From Halichondria panicea (taxonomy: Eukaryota > Porifera > Demospongiae > Suberitida > Halichondriidae), in assembly GCF_963675165.1 (NCBI RefSeq), contig NC_087389.1, forward strand, positions 4,572,620 to 4,636,619: a DNA stretch of 64,000 bases, read 5' to 3'. The notes under the pieces were generated by a model. That model worked only from the letters and a program-made list of their open reading frames with translations. It was not told the DNA's origin and did no database searches. Below, one piece after another: positions 25,083-40,000 of the stretch. A program made the translations under genes and the position numbers. The number at the start of each line of letters is the position of its first letter. Position 1 is the stretch's first letter.

Positions 25083-28000
25083 AGGTGATGGTGAACTCTG
25101 CTGTGAGTGGGGTAGCGTTCTCTCGTCATCCTCTCTCCCCCATCACCAAGGATGCCGTACTAGTTGAGGCGGTCTATGGCCTAGGGGAGGGGCTTGTCAG
25201 TGGAGAGCTGGAGGCGGACAGATACGAGGTGAGTATCACAAATGGTTAGCAGGGAACGTGAATTTTAGGCCTCATATTTTTCATTCTGCAGTAAAAAATT
25301 TATGTTCATACACTTCTGGTAGTATTAGTTTATTACTCACCAGATCGAGCTTTGATCTGCCTGGCTTCAGTGCATTTATTATGCCTCGGTGCGCGTGCGC
25401 AAGCAAGGTATACGGTAGTGTGTGTTTGTGTGTGTGTGTGTAGATTGCTACAGCTGCTCAAGGAGATCAATGAAGTGCAAGTAAGAGCTTCTATAGGCTT
25501 CTAGTCATGTTTTCTTGAATTTATTTCGTGGATTTGCAAAGTCATGAACGCTTTGTTCAGCACCCGCTGTGCTTTCATTGTAATATGTGGTTTTTTTTTT
25601 ACCTTTTACTCAACCAAAAACCAAAAACTATTACATTCAAAAGCCCTGCCATTCTAGAGCATTCGTGCAATTTATGAGTAATAACTGTGCTTGTTAAATT
25701 GAGAGGAGTCGATCATGTGCATTCAAAATGTGTTAAACTAAGCAAGTACCTATAAAAGCATCCTTTATTGGGTATAAAATTTTATCTGCATGTACATGGG
25801 TAGGAACAGGAGCCCATAAATAAGAGAAGGAGCGGCTGACTACGGGGATCACGTTTCGTAAGCGGTTATGACCATCACTAAGTATTTGAATCCCTACACG
25901 TGTTATACGGAATGCAGGGCTGCTGTTTGCAAGCACTTAGTCGATTCCATAAAAGGAAGTGTGGTTTCACCGGCAATTACGAAGCGTGATCCTCGAGTAT
26001 ACGTTGAAGTTAGCTGCTCCTTCTCTTGCTTATGGGCTCCTGGTAGGAAGGAGCAGGAATTTCTCCATATTTTGCAATCCAAGTTACCATATATGTAGAT
26101 CTGTTGATCAGTCTACAGCTTCCTGCTTATGTACGTACATGGCTATGATTAATGATCACCATTTATGTAGTTGCATGGTTAACTTCTGAAAATGTTTTAG
26201 GGAAATGTTACAGCTAGTATTACATTAATTTTTGTATTGCCCAATACATCATTTCCTTATAAGAAAATTGTTATTTTGCCTGTTGTTATTTTAACCCAAG
26301 TCTTACATTTCTATAAGCAAGGTGCGTGTAATGCTATAGTTACCAAATTAGTACTTTGGCTCTCTTGATACAGCTATATAAAAATAGTGGTTCCGATAGC
26401 ATTTTAGAACTTAGAATACAATTATAGAAGTTAGTTAGCTCCATTCTTCAAGATGAGGCTTTGTGGACTGGTCTGTTTCCTGCTGATGCTAATAACTTCT
26501 GCCAACACCTACTGCCCTCCTGGCTTCATCTACAACACCACTGGCAACTCTACTGGTGATGATGCGAACTGTGTGTGCAGTAAAAACATGAACGGAATTG
26601 TTGACTGTGACCAAGAGAGTGGAGTAGCTCGACTGGCCATCGGTTTCTGCATGAGTTTTGATTTTGATACCAACAGCACAATTATTGGTAAATGTCCTTA
26701 TAACAATAACTACACCATTACAGAGCTGGGAACAGTTTCACTGTATGTGACCCTACCAGATAATGTGTCTGAGTTAGAACAGTTTATGTGCGGTGAATAC
26801 CATCGTAGGGGCTTCTTGTGTTCTTGTTGTGATGATCATTTAGAATCATCAATGGTCTCTTACTCGTTGGATTGCATCCCTTGTGATCATCATGAAACCT
26901 ACTACCAACTGGGACGTTTTGCTTTGGTTGTTATGAGGATTGTACCAGTCACTGTACTATACATTGTCATAATTTTGTTTGATATTCGCTTCATGGAGAG
27001 CCCATGGAGTGTGTTCATTCTGTACTCACAGATAATCGTGAACATGCTGACTTTTGACAGACACCTCTACTCTGGACTGTTGTATGCAACTGACGATAAT
27101 ACTTTTACAGCATTTGTAGTGAAACTTGTTCTTGCATTTTACGGTGTTTTGAATTTGAATTTCATTCCTAACATCATTCCACCATTCTGTCTTAACAATT
27201 TAAAATGGGGTAGGAATGAACTGGTTATTGAGTATGTTGCTGCAATCTACCCTTTGATGATAATAGCCGCTATGTACCTCTGTGTGCATCTTCACTCCCG
27301 AGATTTCAAGCTGATAGTGTGGCCATGGAAAGCTATAAAGTACTGCCTCAATTTCAAGCTCTGCTGTGGAATGAAACGAATTGTACAGAGAGTGACATCA
27401 CAAACTATTGCTAACTCGTTTTCATCGTTTCTGATACTTGCATTTTCGAAAATATTATTTGTATCTCCTTACTTGATTATATCGGTACACACGTATGATC
27501 TAAATGGAACGACAATAAACACTACTTGGTTTTACAACGAAAGACCATATTCGTTCTTTAGCCATACTAACATTCCATACTTTGTGTTTACAATCACCAT
27601 GCTCGCGTTGTTCGTACTGCTCCCTACTTTGTTGACAATCCTCTATCCAATTGCATCAAGGTGGTGCAATAGAACACCACTATCTGTGAAGTTGTTTGTA
27701 GAGAGCTTTTATGGTTGGTACAAAGATGGTACTGAACAGGGAATTCGAGATTTCAGAGCACTGGCTGGATTGCATGCTCTCTTACGAATTGTCATAGCAC
27801 TCTCTATTTGTCTGCATATTGCGTTTGTGAATCCTCTCTCCCCACTAGCCAACAACCAGTGGGTGATACCAGGAGTGCTGTTTGTGGCCTGCTCAATGTT
27901 CTTCACTCTGGCTAGACCTTACAAGGTGCTCTATATGAACCAAGTTGAATCACTCTTTTACGCATTGCTTGGTGCTATTTCATTACTGGTGACTAGTCAC

Positions 28001-31000
28001 ATCGGTTCTTACTTTGCCTTTATTCTGGGCACCACTCCCATGCTGGTGTTCATCGGGTACACTACATACAAAGCATACAACAAGCTAAAGAGCTGCTACC
28101 ATCAATGGAATTGAATTCTGAAGCAGGCACAAACTTGATATCGGACATGGAAGATTTCGATGCTGATCGAATGGACAACCCTAATGATTACATCGACCAG
28201 CCCATCAGTAAGAATCAGAATAGGCTTCCTCCTAATGATGTTTCAGATGTTACTTTGAGCACATACGGAACATTTAATTGAACAATGTATTATAGTATCA
28301 TGAGATTATAGGTATGTGCCCTTCCCTTCTTTGCAATGCAAGCAGTTGTGGCTGTAGTGTACTGCCTTGTGTATTGTTAGCTATAGCTCCTACAATCAAT
28401 GGAAATTGACCAGGGATTCTAAAACAGGCACAAATTTGATATCAGACAATAAGGACGATTTCAATGTTGATCGATTGGACAACCCTAACAATCATATCGA
28501 CCAATCTATATTTGAGAGTCACTGTTGATGTCACTTCTGTTTGTTAACTCCTACTGTAAATGTTGTGCATTGTCTCGCCCACAAGTATCTTTGAAAGTTG
28601 TTTGTGTACATAATTAATTAATGTGTATGAGTAGGGGTAGTTACAGAACATTTAACTACATGGTCATGCATGTACACACCTACATTATACATTAAGACTC
28701 TGTGTTTGTTCATTATTATACATTTAAGACTCTTGTGTTGTAAAACAATTCGCTTGCAGACTGTTGACATACTAGGCAGTTTTTCATTACACGTATGTGC
28801 TCGAATCGCTAACATCTGAAGCACCATTAGGAAGAAGCCTATTCTGATTCTCACTGATGGGGCTGGTCGATGTAATCATTGGGGGTTATCTATTCGATCA
28901 GCATCATGTCGGATATCAAATAGAACCCAGAAACAACGTATGGACGGTAAACAAGGCCAGTATATAAAATTAATGTTCTGGACTGTAGTAACTAGCAAGA
29001 TATTTTTCTATAGTTATAACTATTGTAGATATTGAATTCTCTTGGTAATCTCCTACCCACGCTGAACAAACATAAATGATAGAAAAATACCCAACTTTTT
29101 CCACATCTCTTGCCGATTGTTTAGATTGTTCAGAGTAACTAGAGGCTATAGTGTAGTAGTGAAATTGATAAATAACTCACAAGTTGTATCGGCAAGAATA
29201 ACTGTGTGCCACACCCTTCTTTGCAATGTAAGCAGTTGTGGCTATAGTGCACTACCTTGTGCAATATGACGTAAAGATAAAGTTAAAGAGCTGCTATACA
29301 ATCGATGGAGGGATTCTGAAACAGGCACAAATTTGATATCGGACAAGAAAGATTTCGATGCTAATCGATTGGATAACGCTAACGATTACATTGACCAGCC
29401 CATTAATTAGAACCGTTCTCTGAGTGTCACTTCTGTTTGTATTGATAAACCTCATGTTAACTCTTTGGTACACTTTGATAGTTCATTTGCATTAATTTTG
29501 TGCATTGTCTTACTAAAAATCGACATAATTGAGGTGTGTGGGGGTAATAATACTACATGGTCGAGTACACACGTACAATGTTTCCTGTTCTCTATCAATA
29601 TTTTACTTAAGACTCTTGAGTGGTGACAACTCGCACACTGCTGATATACTAACAACTATAATTATGTGTATTTTATACATCATTCAATTAAATGTTCCGT
29701 ATGTGCTCAAAGTAACATCTGAAGCATCATTAGGAAGCAGTACGAACAACACGAGTATGATAAGTGTAAACACAAAGTATGGAATGTCACTAGTGCCAAA
29801 CAACGAATAGTTTCTTTCATTGTAAAACCAAGTAGTGTTTGTTGTCGTTCCATTTAGATCATACGTCTGTCCTGGTGTAATCAAGTAAGGAGATACGAAT
29901 AAGATTTTCGAAAATGCAAGTATCAGAAACGATGAAAACGAGTTAGCAATAGTTTGTGATGTCACTCTCTGTACAATTCGTTTCATTCCACAGCAGAGCT
30001 TGAAATTGAGGCAGTACTTTACACACTATCAGCTTGACATCTCGGGAGTGAAGATGCACACAGAGGTACATAGAGGCTATTATCATTAAAGGGTAGCTTG
30101 CAACAACATACTCAATAACCAGTTCTCTCTTACCCCATTTCGATATGTTAAGACAGAATGGTGGAATGATGTTAGGAATAAAGTCCAAATTCCAAATGCC
30201 GTAAAATGCAAGAACAAGTTTCACTACAAATGCTGTAAAAGCGTTATCGTCAGCTGCATACAACAGTCCAGAGTAGAGGTGTCTGTCAAAAGTCAGCATG
30301 TTCATGATTATCTGTGAGTACAGAATGAACACACTCCATGGGCTCTCCATGAAACGAATATCAAACAAAAGTATGACAAAGTATAATACAGTTACCGGTA
30401 GGTTTCATGATGATCACAAGAGATGCAATCCAACGAGTAAAGAGATCAGTGACAATTCTAAATGATCATCACATTCAGAACAAAAGAAGTCCCCACAATG
30501 GTATTCACCGCACATAAACTGTTCTAACTCAGACACATCATCTGGTAGGGTCACATACAGTGAAACTGTCCCCAGCTCTGTAATGGTGTAGTTATTGTGA
30601 TAAGGACATTTACCAACAATTATGCTGTTGGTATCAAAATCAAAACTTATGCAGAAACCGATGGCCAGTCGAGCTATTCCACTCTCTTGGTCACAGTCAA
30701 CAATTCCGTTCATGTTTTTACTGCACACACAGTTCGCATCATCACCAGTAGAGTTGCCAGTAGTGTTGTAGATGAAGCCAGGAGGGCAGTAGGTGTTGGC
30801 AGAAGTTATTAGCAGCAGCAGAGAACAGACCAGTCCACACAGCCTCATCTTAAACATAATTATGTATACAACTCTGAGCTAACCACTTCATGAGCTAAAG
30901 CAATAATTATAAGTGCTGTCTCTAAAGCTTGCTGGCTTTTCTGGCTTTGTGAATACAGAGAATGTATAGCTATACTGTAAACAGACTCTCCCCTTGTTCA

Positions 31001-34000
31001 TACTCAATGTACCTTAACATTTATTCGATCCTTATTAGCACCTTACGGTATATGTAATATTTACTACTACCTTAACCGTGATTTGATGTTGATATCACAT
31101 TGTTAGTGCTCCACTTCCTCCCTTTGTTGTTGTGCGGGTGTCTGGGGTCCCGCTCCACGTATTTAAGGTTTTGTTTACCTTTTTTGCCTCACTTCACTTT
31201 AACTTTGCTTTACCCTCACTTTACCTGTATTGTCAGTTGATGTTTTGCTTCTCAATCTAAGAATTTGGTTAAGCTACACTGTGAAGTCAATTTGTCTGTA
31301 ACTAGTTGTTGTTGCCTATATAGCTAGGAGCATGTCTCTAGCTAATTTGTCTAGCCTAGCTGTCTAGCATCCCTCTACACCAAGATAAGAGATAAGAGCT
31401 CAACACCCCTACAAACATGTTAGAAAATACCCTTAAAATGAAAGCACCGTGGGTGCGGATTTTTCGGTGGAGGGCTGCCAAAGCTACAAAAAGCTACTAT
31501 CATGAGTATGTACTCCTGTTTTTATGCACCATTATTATCATGATTAACAATTAATTTTGCTGCATCCAGAGTCACATCTAGAAACACAGGGAAACTCAAA
31601 GAGTGGGTAATGATCGACCACGATTGTTGTTAAAACGATTGACCAAGTCTAAATTTAATGGCCGCATCAGCAGTGTGCCTTGCAGCTCTCTCACACTAGC
31701 GTTTTAGTGCAGAACTATATATCTACTAAGTAGAGTAGCAACACTCGATTAACAAATTTGTTACGCACTCTTTTGAAAAGGCTGCAATGTCATTCCAAGT
31801 AAGCAAAACTAGGCATAACTCGAAAACTAATCATAAAGGTATTGCGGGCTGTACTGCGGGAGAACATGTTAACGAAGTCTACATGCACACACTACCGTAT
31901 ACCTCGCTTGCACATGCACATTGGGGCATAATTGTAAGTGTACAGGTAAATACACGCGCAACACACAATAAGGAGTGATATAAGAGTCATGTGCCATGTT
32001 AGTATTGCCATGTTAGTACATTATGCAAAGCTATTGTAAGTATACAATGCAAACTCACTATCAATCTGGCACATGCACGGTAAGCACACAATATTATATT
32101 CTCTAAGATATTGCTATCAAGTTAGTAGCTATGGCCAACAAATACATATACCGAAATGTGAGACTCTTCAAAAACGATACCCTTGGTACTGGCTCCTATG
32201 GAGCAGTGTGTAAAGCCAAGTGCGATCAGCTACTCTGTGCTGCCAAGCTGCTCTATCCAGTGTTATTCCAAATGATTGCTCCCGATCTTGGCAAAGAACA
32301 TAGACATCCGTTTAGAAGGTTCGAAATGGAGTGTGCATTTTTGAGTCGGATAAACCACCCCAACATTGTACAGTACTTGGGGACCTATCGCGATCCCGAC
32401 ACAAATGCACCAGTTCTTCTCATGGAGCTCATGGACGAGAGTCTGACACACTTTCTGGAGTCATCACCTGGAGACATTCCATACCACATCCAAGTCAATC
32501 TCTCCTATGACATAGCTCAAGCACTTGCCTTTCTCCACTCCAATGGGATCATCCATCGTGACCTCTCCAGCAACAATGTCCTACTGGTTGCAGGAAGTCG
32601 AGCAAAAGTCACTGATTTCGGAATGTCCAAATTCACAGACATAAATGGTACTATGACCACATGCCCGGGAACACCAGCATTCATGTCTCCCGAGGCACTA
32701 AACGAACCACCTGTGTACACAGAGAAATTAGACAACTTCTCATTTGGTGCGCTTTTAGTTCAGACTACAACTCGACAGTTTCCAAAGCCAGCAGATCGAT
32801 TTGAGAGCATTCGAATTCCCGATCCACGAAATTCAGGTAGCACAATTGAAGCTAAAATAGCAATCCCAGAATGGGAGAGACGACAAGCCCACATCAGCCT
32901 GATTGAGCCCACCCACCCTCTACTGCCGATTGCCCTTCACTGCCTCAAAGACAGAGATGTTGAACGACCATCTTCCCAACAGCTTTGCCAAACACTGGAT
33001 ACTCTCAAGAGGACCCCACGATACCAGGAAAGCTCCCAACAAGACCTGCACCAGATACTCAGAGAGAAAGATGAAGCAAATCAAAAGATAATAATGATGA
33101 AAGATGAGCAAATTACTGAACAATTACAAGCAAATCAAGAAATGATGACACATAAAAATGAGCAGCTACACGCAAAGGACATTGAACATCAAACCCTTCT
33201 ACATGAGGCCGATACCAGGGAGAGACAACTGAGGAGTCTTAACCAAGAGTTACAGTCAAGTGAAGACAACACTGCTGCTCTCCGACAAGCCATCGATCAA
33301 CGAGACAGAGAAATGACTCAACTGAGACAAACATTGGCAAGTAAGGACAAAGAAATTCACGATCTATCGACTCGAATCTACCAAGTCGAACTGCAAGATA
33401 TGAGAGAAGATCAAGCTACGTTAGTGAGACCTGTTCAAATCCTGAAGTGGGAGTCACTACCTGATGTACCTTTCGTTATGAGCGATGGATCATCAGCCAT
33501 GGTTGGAGATAAAGCATACTTCAAATGTCTTGGAAAGGAACCTATTTACGAGTTCAGCAACAATCAGTGGCACACATTACCACAACGCCTAAGAAAATTC
33601 TTCACTATCGTCAGTGTTGATGACATGCTCACAACTGTGGGAGGACAGTTAGACACACATCGCTATAGCAACAAACTCTACAGTTACATTAACAACAAAT
33701 GGGTCCTGCACTTTCCTCCCATGCCTACCAAACGGAGGGTGCCTGGAGCTGCGTACGCTAATAACACACTTGTAGTGGCTGGGGGATATTATGATCTCAA
33801 TTATTTTACGACTGTCGAGATACTGAACACAGTGAACATGCAATGGGCTAGTGTTAGCTCACTACCTGCACCAACCCCTCGACCATCAGCAACGATCTGT
33901 GGAGACTATGTGTACATACACCCACGAGCTAGTGATGACCAAGAAGAGCATTCAGTGTACAAATGCTCATTAAGACAACTAACTCAGTCCCAGCCAAGCT

Positions 34001-37000
34001 CCGCAATATGGGAGAAGATTTCCCATTGGCCGTTTAGCAGGTTCTCACTTGTTACTGTCAATGGCCACCTGCTGGCAGTGGGTGGGAGAGACTCTAACAG
34101 AGATATAATATCCAAGGACGTATATCAGTACAATACGACATCGTGGACTATCGTTAGTCAAATGTCCAAACCTCAATTAGCATGTCTCACTGTTGTCCTC
34201 CCTGGGAACAAACTGATGGTAGTAGGAGAAGGATTTGGTGCACAGACAAATTGTGAAATAGCTACTTTTGTATAGTGCTTACCAGTAAACAGTTTGCTCA
34301 TGAATATTCGTAATGATTTTGTGAACTATAAATGCCATGATAGAAGTTTGAAGCACATATACATGATAAATATATTGGTGTATCATCCTTAAGAGAAGTT
34401 AAAAGATTTTCAAGTGGAAGCTCTGAGCGATCATCAAGTTACACAAACTAGTCCTTTTAAACTTCCAAAAACACTTTTAGCTCTGTGTTCTTGCTCGTAT
34501 ATATATGATGCTTCTTACCCTTTTGGAGGGCGGGTCCAAGCGTTTTTTCTTTCCAGGCCAAGAAACACTCACAAAGTATAGACTATAACTTCCAGCTCAT
34601 TCTATAGCTGGCTCTCGATCACTAGGTCTAGCTCACGAATAATTAATGAGTAAACGGTTTTACCGTAACCTTAATTTCACTCTGGTAACCATTAATCTCG
34701 TTTTACAGGTATCCCGACAAGACTTTAAAGTGGTGTCAGAACTTGCCGAGAAGCCGGAGAAGTTTGTGCAGGATGCTAGTGGTGGCCTGAGGCGTGAGAG
34801 TGTGGAGGAGGGACAGCAAAAGACAGCTGCACTGACGGATGAGCAGGCTGTGGCCATTGCTAAGTTACTAGTCGACTTGGAAGATGCGTTTGGCACTCCA
34901 CTTGACTTTGAATGGGGCATAGAAAAAGGTAAGCAACATGTCATGGAATAATGGTTTCTACCAACAGAGAGTATATAAAAATGGTAGATTTTAAAATGAG
35001 TTTCAGCACTACGTAATTGGCTTATATTATTGCAAACGTATACGTGATACAAGGGTCTTAAAAACTTTCTCTGTAGCGGAGCTTTACAGTCTTCAAGCCC
35101 GACCGATTGTGACTCTCCCTCCCACATGTTTCTTTGACGGTTCTGTTCCCGGCAACAAGCCCCTCCTCTGGGACAATTCTAATATTGTAGAGAGCTACGC
35201 TGGAGTCACATCTCCACTCACGTTCTCGTTCATTTCTCACGTCTACATGGAGGTACAGAGAGTGGTGATGTTTATGCTAGTTTGGTGCATTATAATAATT
35301 ATAATTATAGAGCTGTAAAATATGATTTATTGTTGAGATATTTCGGTTCTGTAACTACAATTAAATTCAAAGTTATAGCAAAGTGTAATATAATTGCTTT
35401 TAGGGTGACATTCTTAAGGGGCTTCATCTAATTTGCTTTGTCATTGCCATAGTAACCACGCTCTTTACACACACACATACACACCACACCTTTACGTGTA
35501 CACACACACACTACCAACGCTCACAGGTGTATGTTCTCACCCTCCGTGAAGTGGGTGTGCCCTCATCCATTGTGTCCGAACTACGTCCTAACCTCGAGAA
35601 CATGTTGGGTCTCATCCGTGGCAACGTGTACTACAACATGATCAGCTGGTACCGTTGTCTCACTTGTATCCCCGTTGGAGACACGTCCAAGTACATGGAA
35701 ACTATGATGGGAGTTAAACAGGTACTGTAACGAGTGTTATATAAAGATGCTACACGTCGTAATGCTAGAATGTTTTGCGAGCATCTGAACTTTTCCAGTG
35801 CTAATGGCTTCAGATTACAAATACCTAAATGGTACTTGTCTGGCATCACGATCCTTGTCAAATGTTCTGCTCATTATTTATAGCTATAGCTAGGCTTACG
35901 TATTTGCAAAGGTTTTTCACACGCAGAGCATTGTAGTACTTTAAGTTTCCACACTGACTGTTGTTTGCTTAACAGTTTCGAGGAGGTAATGTTTCGTGTG
36001 TGTGTGGGGAGAGTGTAACATTTCATACTATAATTGCTAACGACAGCTTTTTGGTAGCAAATTCACTGTTTTAGCAACATAAGGCAGCATTGATGGAACA
36101 TTCATTTGTCGATATAAGAAGATGAATCATGATTATTTTCCTGTAGAACCTGGGGCCTGAGATGGATGCCATTCTTGGTAAGATAAGAGACACAGCACCC
36201 AAGTACTCACTCTGGGACAAAAGCAAGGTGTGTGTGTGGGTGCATGCATGGGGGTGTGGTGTAGGTGCGTACTAGTACTGCAGTGCCTGTACACTCAAGT
36301 GGGCTAATGATTGCCAATGATTTCATAGATCAGTGGTTGCTCTCATATTGATATATATATATTCTCTAATTCGATATGTGCCCATTTTGATAGCTAACTC
36401 TGAGTGCTTGTTTTATGCATTTTTCACAATGCATTTTGTAGACCCTTGAAATACGTATGTACGTGCAATTATTGGCATACAATTTGTAAATCTGTTATAT
36501 ATATGTATTGCATGGTCGCTCTTGAGACCAACAGTGCTGCATGTATTAGAGGGTGGCCTGCTATCACAGGTCCAAACACAGCTATGGAAACTTTGGGGCC
36601 CATTAACTTGGCGGTATTACACTAACAGAGGTCCAAACACATGATAATTATGGAGACTTTGTGGCCCATTAACCTGGAGAGAGAACCTGCTTATAGGGTG
36701 ATCACAATAGACAGGTTTTTTTGTAAGAGGCAAGGTTCCTTCATCTCAGTACTTCAGTTTTAGAAATGCAAGAACATACACATGCAGGTAGATTACTGTT
36801 GTAGCTGAAACAAACCATATTCATGTATGCCCAAGGCAACACACACAATGTAATGTGCACTATACATGCACTGCCTGCATGCAGGTTTTTCTTTCGATGT
36901 TGCACAAGATCTACTACATTGACTCTCTAGTGAGCCAATTCTTTACTAACTTCAACACCCACTACGCTGATGCCCTGGCAACCGACTTTGACAACCTCTC

Positions 37001-40000
37001 TCTCCCTGAGCAAGTTGACTATATCAAGCATCTCTATAAGGTGAGTCTTATTTATATCACGTTGTCAAAGTAACCAACGTGTAATAAAAGTCACACACTC
37101 CCTTATTTTTCGGTCGCGTAGCCTCGAGGCATAATTTGGCCAAGGTAGTCACGATAAAAGTACATTTAGGATGAGATTCCTCGTGTTATATGAAATATAC
37201 AGGCAGCTCACCCTCTCGGGCTTGTGCCTGTATATTTCACTTTGTCTCATGCTATAATTATATCCATTACATGCACACACTGCATAATTACTGGTAGCGT
37301 ATAAAATAATTTTGGTCTGTCCCTGTAATTTGAATACACCCTGCAATATAATTATAGTAAGAGCTATACAGAAAACAAATTTTCAATTTCCCATTTATCA
37401 CTAATCTGTAACAGTAGCAAATATCTCATACTTGATTGGAAGTTGAGACTTTAAATTTGCATTATTCTACTGCAAATTAGTAATTTTTCGTTGCCTTACC
37501 CAATAGAACCTGATTGGTAAGTGGGAGGTTCCAGTGATGAACGACACATACGTCATGCTCTTCTTTGGCCTCTTAAAGAAGTTAGTTGGTCAGTGGATGA
37601 ACCTGGACTCAGACAAGGTCAGTCAGGGGATGGTTGGTTAAGGGGGGAAGAGGGAGAGAGTGAGAAATTGGGAGGAAGAAAAGGAGAGACGGAGAGTGTG
37701 GAAGAAAGAGTGGATGTTGATGTGTACTGTCAGTCAGTATTATCTGCGCAAGATATGCTGTAGCTATGACAACAACTTTTCAATTTTGCCGTGTTTGCTT
37801 TTGACTTGGGATAGTTACTCTCTTCATGCACATTGCATGCACTTGACAGTTGTACAGTATACCAAAACAGCATTTACGTGTATTAGAATAGTCTTGGCGC
37901 TCTGTAAGTAATTTATTCTGTTAATTGCAGGCTCAGTCACTTCAAAATGATCTCCTCTGTGGACAGGGTACGTACACATGCATGTTATCATGTGTGTTAG
38001 TCTTTAAGACTGGAATGAGATTCGTATTGATCCATTACGTACATATTAGCAATAATTCTCAGACCAGTATCCATTATTGAGATTGCCACAAGTATCAGCC
38101 ATGCATGTACAGATGGAACAGATACTACTACTTAGTGAAGATCTGAAATCTGACCTACTGAAATGCATGGCCTTTGTTGTATCCCCAATTTGTAACTATA
38201 GCCATGATTCAAACCCCCCTCCTCCCCGTGTGTAGGAGATGTTGAGAGCACAGAGCCAACCAAATCCCTCATGAGGATTGCCGAGTATATTGACACGTGT
38301 GAGCAGAGGGAGGAGCTGAGGGTGTGGTTTGCTCAGTGTCAGGCAGAGGTAATGGACATGCTCGCGGCTGAGGAAGGGAGGGTGGCAGCTATCAGAGAGA
38401 GGGCCAGGGTGGAGCCAATAGGGTGAGGATTATTAAATTTCAGAACTACTAAGGAAACAACGACATGTATCTGAAAGGGCTCATCCTATAATTTGAATCT
38501 AGTTTAAAAATATAATACTACAACTCGATCCTATAGCCCCTATATAACTATTCTATGTCTTGTTATGTGAATTACTTAATTCCCAAAAATGCATGCTTGC
38601 CAATGACATTATAGAGCCTGAGGGAACGGTGTAGCAGTACACTTACATATTCTGACACACTGCAGATCGACCGGCCTGAGGCAAAGAAAGATGCAATCAA
38701 CAGCTGCTATGAAAACTGAAGCGACCCAAGATTCGTCAGATCCACTGCATCAGGTACATAAATGCTTTTACGAATAAACTGTATGAATAATGTTATCACA
38801 GCGTTGTAATAAAAAGGTGGCCTGCTAACACAGGTCCAAACACAATACCAAAGAGACTTTAGGGCCCAATAACCCGGCTGTGTTCTAGAGGGTGACCTTC
38901 TTGTCGATACATAGGGGTGACCAAGTTGTCACATAGTAGATTATAATCAACATCACTGCACAGGGCTGTATATTATAATGTGTATCATTTACTAGCTATC
39001 ACTATCACTGCACAGTCTAAGGTGAATGTGGTCCAGTCCATTCGGAGGTTTCTAAGCAAGTATGGCTTCCGTTGTATCAACGAGCTGAAACTAGAAGAGA
39101 AGACTCTGCATGACGACCCAAGCTTTGTGCTGAACATTATAGCAGGTAACTTTTATCTTTAGGATTAACTCCCTCATAATTATTGCTATTGTGTAGAAGC
39201 AGAATTCAGTAACTCACCAAGAGAGCTCTCTAGCTGTTTTTGTTTTAAGCCAAATTAGCCACAAAAATAAATAAATTTTCTATATTGCTGAATTAATACT
39301 GATGATAGACTTTATTCATTACCCCCCTCCAGGCTACGTGCGTACTAAACATTACTCTATATCGAATATGGAGGAGAGAGAAAAGCAGATACGAGTTAAA
39401 GCTGAGGACGTTGTTAACTCCACTCTTCCTTTTCCCAAAAGAATCATCTTGAATTGGGTTTTGTTCCACGCCAGAAGGGGGGTCAGGCACCGGGAGAACA
39501 CGAGGTTTGCTCGTACGAAATTATTCGGTGTCTTTCGTACACTGTTTCGGAGCATTGGGAAGAATTTGACAGCTCTAGGACTGCTGAAAGACCAACAGGT
39601 GCGTACAACATATTAACTAGATGAAAGAAAAGAATGTATATACATTATACCTAGGCCCGTGGTGAGTCCAAGCACCTTACCACTACACCGCAATAAAAAT
39701 GTTGGTGTCTTTATTGACGCAGCAAAATGTAATTCAATATCGTAATCAGTTTCTATATCCAATCAACTATGGAAACCAGAGACATTGTTGACATTATTGA
39801 TCTACTGTGCAAAACCTGTCGCCTTATAGGCCTCTATTATCACACTGTCTGTCACATGGCGTATTTTTGTATTTGTATTGCTACAATTGTAATACATTAC
39901 ATACTCCCATTCTACAGTGCAATTTTATCAAAATGTTGTGCGTCACTCACTTTATAATTATGATAACCAACTCGAAGTTATTATGTGTACATTACCTGTG

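Larger units (their letters stand above)
25229..26452. other. Intron 4 proximal part, with inverted-repeat element
   Basis: No gene seen. It holds a GT microsatellite near 25417-25442, a sequence like the ends of the GCCTCGAGGC elements near 25380, and an imperfect inverted repeat at 25798-26050 (listed separately). TATATAAAAATAG at about 26374 lies 80 bp before the membrane-protein ATG. Confidence 0.5.

Noticed and set aside
24923..25167. Open frames through Cys-Val and His-Thr repeats
   Set aside because: Translations of the CA repeat at 25028-25080. Real coding begins at exon 4 of the phosphotransferase gene, 25085.
25229..34708. Two separate genes split at the long intron
   Set aside because: Exon 4 ends and exon 5 starts in matching phase, and the ATP-grasp domain is only complete (ending in LQARPIV) when they are joined.
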